DNA of 64,000 bases from Chitinophaga niabensis (GTDB lineage Bacteria > Bacteroidota > Bacteroidia > Chitinophagales > Chitinophagaceae), in the NCBI RefSeq assembly GCF_039545795.1, contig NZ_CP154260.1, positions 3,663,001 through 3,727,000 on the forward strand. Direction: 5' to 3'. Below the pieces are notes generated by a model. That model was not told the origin of the DNA. It worked only from the letters and a program-made list of their open reading frames with translations, and searched no databases. Shown piece by piece: positions 61,602 through 64,000 of this stretch. Numbering within the stretch: the stretch's first letter is position 1; every line of letters starts with the position of its first letter. A program made the translations under genes and the position numbers.

Positions 61602-64000
61602 ATGATGAAATATTTTCTGGCAGTCCTGGGCATGTTCCAGGCCTGCCATTTATTTGGTCAGGCTACAAACCTGCAATGCGAATACCGTAAGGACCCCTTA
61701 GGCATTACCTCCGCTGCCCCACGTTTATCCTGGGAACTTAATTCACCAACACAGCAGGCTTACCAGGTGTTTGTATCAGACGACCCTGCTGTACGGGAAG
61801 GTAACATCTGGAATTCCGGTAAAGTACAAAGCAATGCAACTATTCAGATCGTATACAAAGGCAAAAAGCTGGACCCCGCAAAAGTATATTACTGGAAAGT
61901 AAAAACATGGGATGCGCAGGGAATCGCTGCCGGCTGGAGCAATACCGCTTCCTGGCAGATGGGGCTCATTAACCAGGCAGACTGGCTGCAGGCGCGCTGG
62001 ATAGGTTATGAATCCATGCCGGACACCTCCCTGATCATACCGGCGGCACATGGTGCAGGCAAAAAGGAATGGGGACCAGGGAAAAGTATACTTCCACTTC
62101 TCCGCAAAGAATTCAATATTTCAAAACCACTTAAACGTGCCACCATGTTCATTTCAGGGCTGGGGCACTTTGATATGAGCCTGAACGGTGAAAAGGTAGG
62201 CGACCATTTCCTTGATCCGGGCTGGACGCAATATAGTAAAGAAGCATTGTACATCACCTTCGATCTGACTGCTCAGCTCAAACAGGGAAAGAACGCTTTA
62301 GGCATTATGCTGGGCAATGGCTTCTATCATATACCAAGAGAAAGATACCGCAAGCTCACCGGCTCCTACGGCTATCCAAAAATGATCTGCAGAATGTTGC
62401 TGCAATATGAAGATGGCAGCACAGAAAATATTGTCAGCGGAACCGACTGGAAAGCAACACCGGGACCCATCACCTATTCCAGCATTTATGGTGGTGAAAG
62501 TTATGATGCACGCCTTGAAAAACAAGGATGGAACCTTCCCGGATACAATGACAGTGACTGGAAGGCTGCAGTGCCGGTGAGTGGCTCCCCGCACCTGGCC
62601 AGCCAAACCATGGACCCGCTGAAAGTAACAGACATCCTCCCCACTAAAAAGATCACACATCCCACAGCCAATATATGGATCTATGATGTAGCACAAAATG
62701 CATCCGGTATTCCACGCATTAAAGTGAAAGGCAAAAGCGGAGATCAGGTAAAGATCATACCCGGCGAATTGCTGGACGATAGCGGAAAGGTTACCCAGCA
62801 GGCTTCCGGTGGCCCCATGTATTACACCTATATCATCAAAGGAACGGAAGCAGAAACCTGGCAACCACAATTCACTTATTACGGATACCGTTACCTGCAG
62901 ATAGAAGGTGCTGTTCCTGCCAATGAAAACAATCCATCACAATTGCCGGTGCTGCTGGCAGCAGATGGTTTGCACACCCGCCATGCAGCAGCTTCCGCAG
63001 GATATTTCAGTTGCTCCAGTGAACTGTTCAATAATATCCATCATCTCATAGACTGGGCTATCCGCAGCAACCTGGCCAGTGTATTAACAGATTGCCCGCA
63101 CCGCGAAAAACTCGGCTGGCTGGAAGAAGTACACCTGATGGGAAATTCTATCCGGTATAATTACCAGGTACCTGCATTACTGAATAAGATAACAAATGAT
63201 ATGCGCGGTGCGCAAACCGCAGATGGCCTTGTGCCGGACATTGCTCCGGAATATGTAGAATTCCATGGCGGCTTCCGTAATTCTGCTGAATGGGGCAGCG
63301 CTTCCGTATTAGTGCCGTGGGACATGTATCGCTGGTATGGAGATAAACGGGCACTGGAAGAGAATTACAGCATGATGGTACGCTACCTGGAATTCCTGGG
63401 GAAAAATGCAGCGAAAGATTCCCTGAAACGCGGCCTCGGTGATTGGTTCGACATCGGGCCTAAAGGTGTGGGCGAATCACAGAACACTCCCATTGCATTG
63501 ACCGCATTCGCCACCTATTATCACGACCTGCAGGTGATGATAGCCACGGCTAAAGTATTAGGTAAACAACAGGATGTAGTGAAGTATGAACAGATCAGTG
63601 CCTCCGTTAAAAAGTATTTTAATGATACCTGGCTGGATAAAACCACAGGGCAGTATGCCACCGGCAGTCAAACATCCAATGCCATGGCACTGTATATGGA
63701 CCTTGTACCATCTGCGCAGAAAGAAACCGTACTGCAGCATATCATCGATGATATCGTTAAAAGAGATAACAGTTTAACCACCGGTGAAATAGGATTCGGT
63801 TACCTGCTGCGTTTGCTGAACAACGCCAACCGCTCAGATCTGATCTACACCATGAATAACCGCAAGGATGTGCCCGGTTATGGATTTCAATTAGCAAATG
63901 GAGCTACTGCGCTTACAGAATCCTGGCAGGCATACCGTTTTGTTTCCAACAACCACCTGATGCTCGGGCACCTGATGGAATGGTTCTACAGCGGCCTTGC
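61602..64000 (+). CDS. GH78 alpha-L-rhamnosidase (3' end outside the window)
   Basis: The frame is open for 799 codons to the right edge. Signal peptide MMKYFLAVLGMFQACHLFGQ, then the GH78 N-terminal LQCEYRKDPLGITSAAPRLS, the HFLDPGW segment and the catalytic region DCPHREKLGWLEEVHLMG and LGDWFDIGP. It removes terminal alpha-L-rhamnose from glycans, in the periplasm or at the surface. It starts 2 bp after the GH106-like gene, so both rhamnosidase genes are translationally close. Tandem ATGs at 61602 and 61605. Confidence 0.9.
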   Translation, partial: MMKYFLAVLGMFQACHLFGQATNLQCEYRKDPLGITSAAPRLSWELNSPTQQAYQVFVSDDPAVREGNIWNSGKVQSNATIQIVYKGKKLDPAKVYYWKVKTWDAQGIAAGWSNTASWQMGLINQADWLQARWIGYESMPDTSLIIPAAHGAGKKEWGPGKSILPLLRKEFNISKPLKRATMFISGLGHFDMSLNGEKVGDHFLDPGWTQYSKEALYITFDLTAQLKQGKNALGIMLGNGFYHIPRERYRKLTGSYGYPKMICRMLLQYEDGSTENIVSGTDWKATPGPITYSSIYGGESYDARLEKQGWNLPGYNDSDWKAAVPVSGSPHLASQTMDPLKVTDILPTKKITHPTANIWIYDVAQNASGIPRIKVKGKSGDQVKIIPGELLDDSGKVTQQASGGPMYYTYIIKGTEAETWQPQFTYYGYRYLQIEGAVPANENNPSQLPVLLAADGLHTRHAAASAGYFSCSSELFNNIHHLIDWAIRSNLASVLTDCPHREKLGWLEEVHLMGNSIRYNYQVPALLNKITNDMRGAQTADGLVPDIAPEYVEFHGGFRNSAEWGSASVLVPWDMYRWYGDKRALEENYSMMVRYLEFLGKNAAKDSLKRGLGDWFDIGPKGVGESQNTPIALTAFATYYHDLQVMIATAKVLGKQQDVVKYEQISASVKKYFNDTWLDKTTGQYATGSQTSNAMALYMDLVPSAQKETVLQHIIDDIVKRDNSLTTGEIGFGYLLRLLNNANRSDLIYTMNNRKDVPGYGFQLANGATALTESWQAYRFVSNNHLMLGHLMEWFYSGL

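Overview
The window looks like chromosome from a Bacteroidota species, most likely a Chitinophaga-type member of the Chitinophagaceae. The evidence is the class of promoter-like boxes (TAnnTTTG, twice with a TTTG 21 bp upstream), a T9SS C-terminal sorting domain, OMP beta-barrel and STN/CarboxypepD_reg-like proteins, a propeller-type sensor kinase, GH109, GH106-like and GH78 glycosidases, and DUF5009 and DUF2911 proteins. Genus is inference. No phage, insertion sequence, CRISPR array or rRNA operon was seen. One tRNA gene (His, GTG) is present.

Layout. 1-3.5 kb: 4-hydroxyproline catabolic operon (epimerase cut by the left edge, semialdehyde dehydrogenase, dihydrodipicolinate-synthase-type deaminase) divergent from an AraC regulator whose 3' end runs into a 37-bp tandem repeat. 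3.6-9 kb: GH109-type protein, a MacB/FtsX-type permease, and a membrane kinase lacking its phospho-acceptor histidine. 9.2-12.9 kb: tail-to-tail response regulator and propeller sensor kinase. 13-20 kb: DUF6266-like protein, peptidase E, a three-gene operon of unknown function, a LytTR/LytS-type two-component pair, methionine aminopeptidase. 20.3-24.3 kb: a 1328-residue secreted multidomain sugar dehydrogenase. 24.5-31.3 kb: AraC regulator divergent from phytanoyl-CoA-dioxygenase-like, heme lipoprotein dehydrogenase, DUF5009 acyltransferase-like and aldose-epimerase-like genes.

31.4-42.7 kb is mainly housekeeping: a five-gene operon (YjdJ-type GNAT, coiled-coil protein, YjdI-type Fe-S protein, pirin, DNA alkylation repair), bioA, DUF2911 and SRPBCC proteins with an ABC-2 permease, SppA, folK and a deoxynucleoside kinase. 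42.7-52 kb is accessory: a 68-residue double-glycine-leader peptide, a barrel-like secreted protein, an STN protein with about a dozen exact 16-residue repeats, a BaiN/HI0933 flavoprotein, an MG2/plug protein, a fibre-like protein and a conserved unknown. 52.3-55.3 kb holds tRNA-His and an outer-membrane beta-barrel protein. 55.4-64 kb is a sugar cluster: isomerase, AraC regulator, SGNH hydrolase, GH106-like protein and a GH78 rhamnosidase cut by the right edge.

The most unusual items are the orphan double-glycine peptide with repeat-rich upstream DNA, the 16-residue repeat protein, the tandem array that copies a gene's stop region, the histidine-less kinase, and the dioxygenase/heme-dehydrogenase cluster with two direct repeats exactly 21 bp apart in its promoter region. 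Functions are read from recognisable motifs; none was checked by database search.
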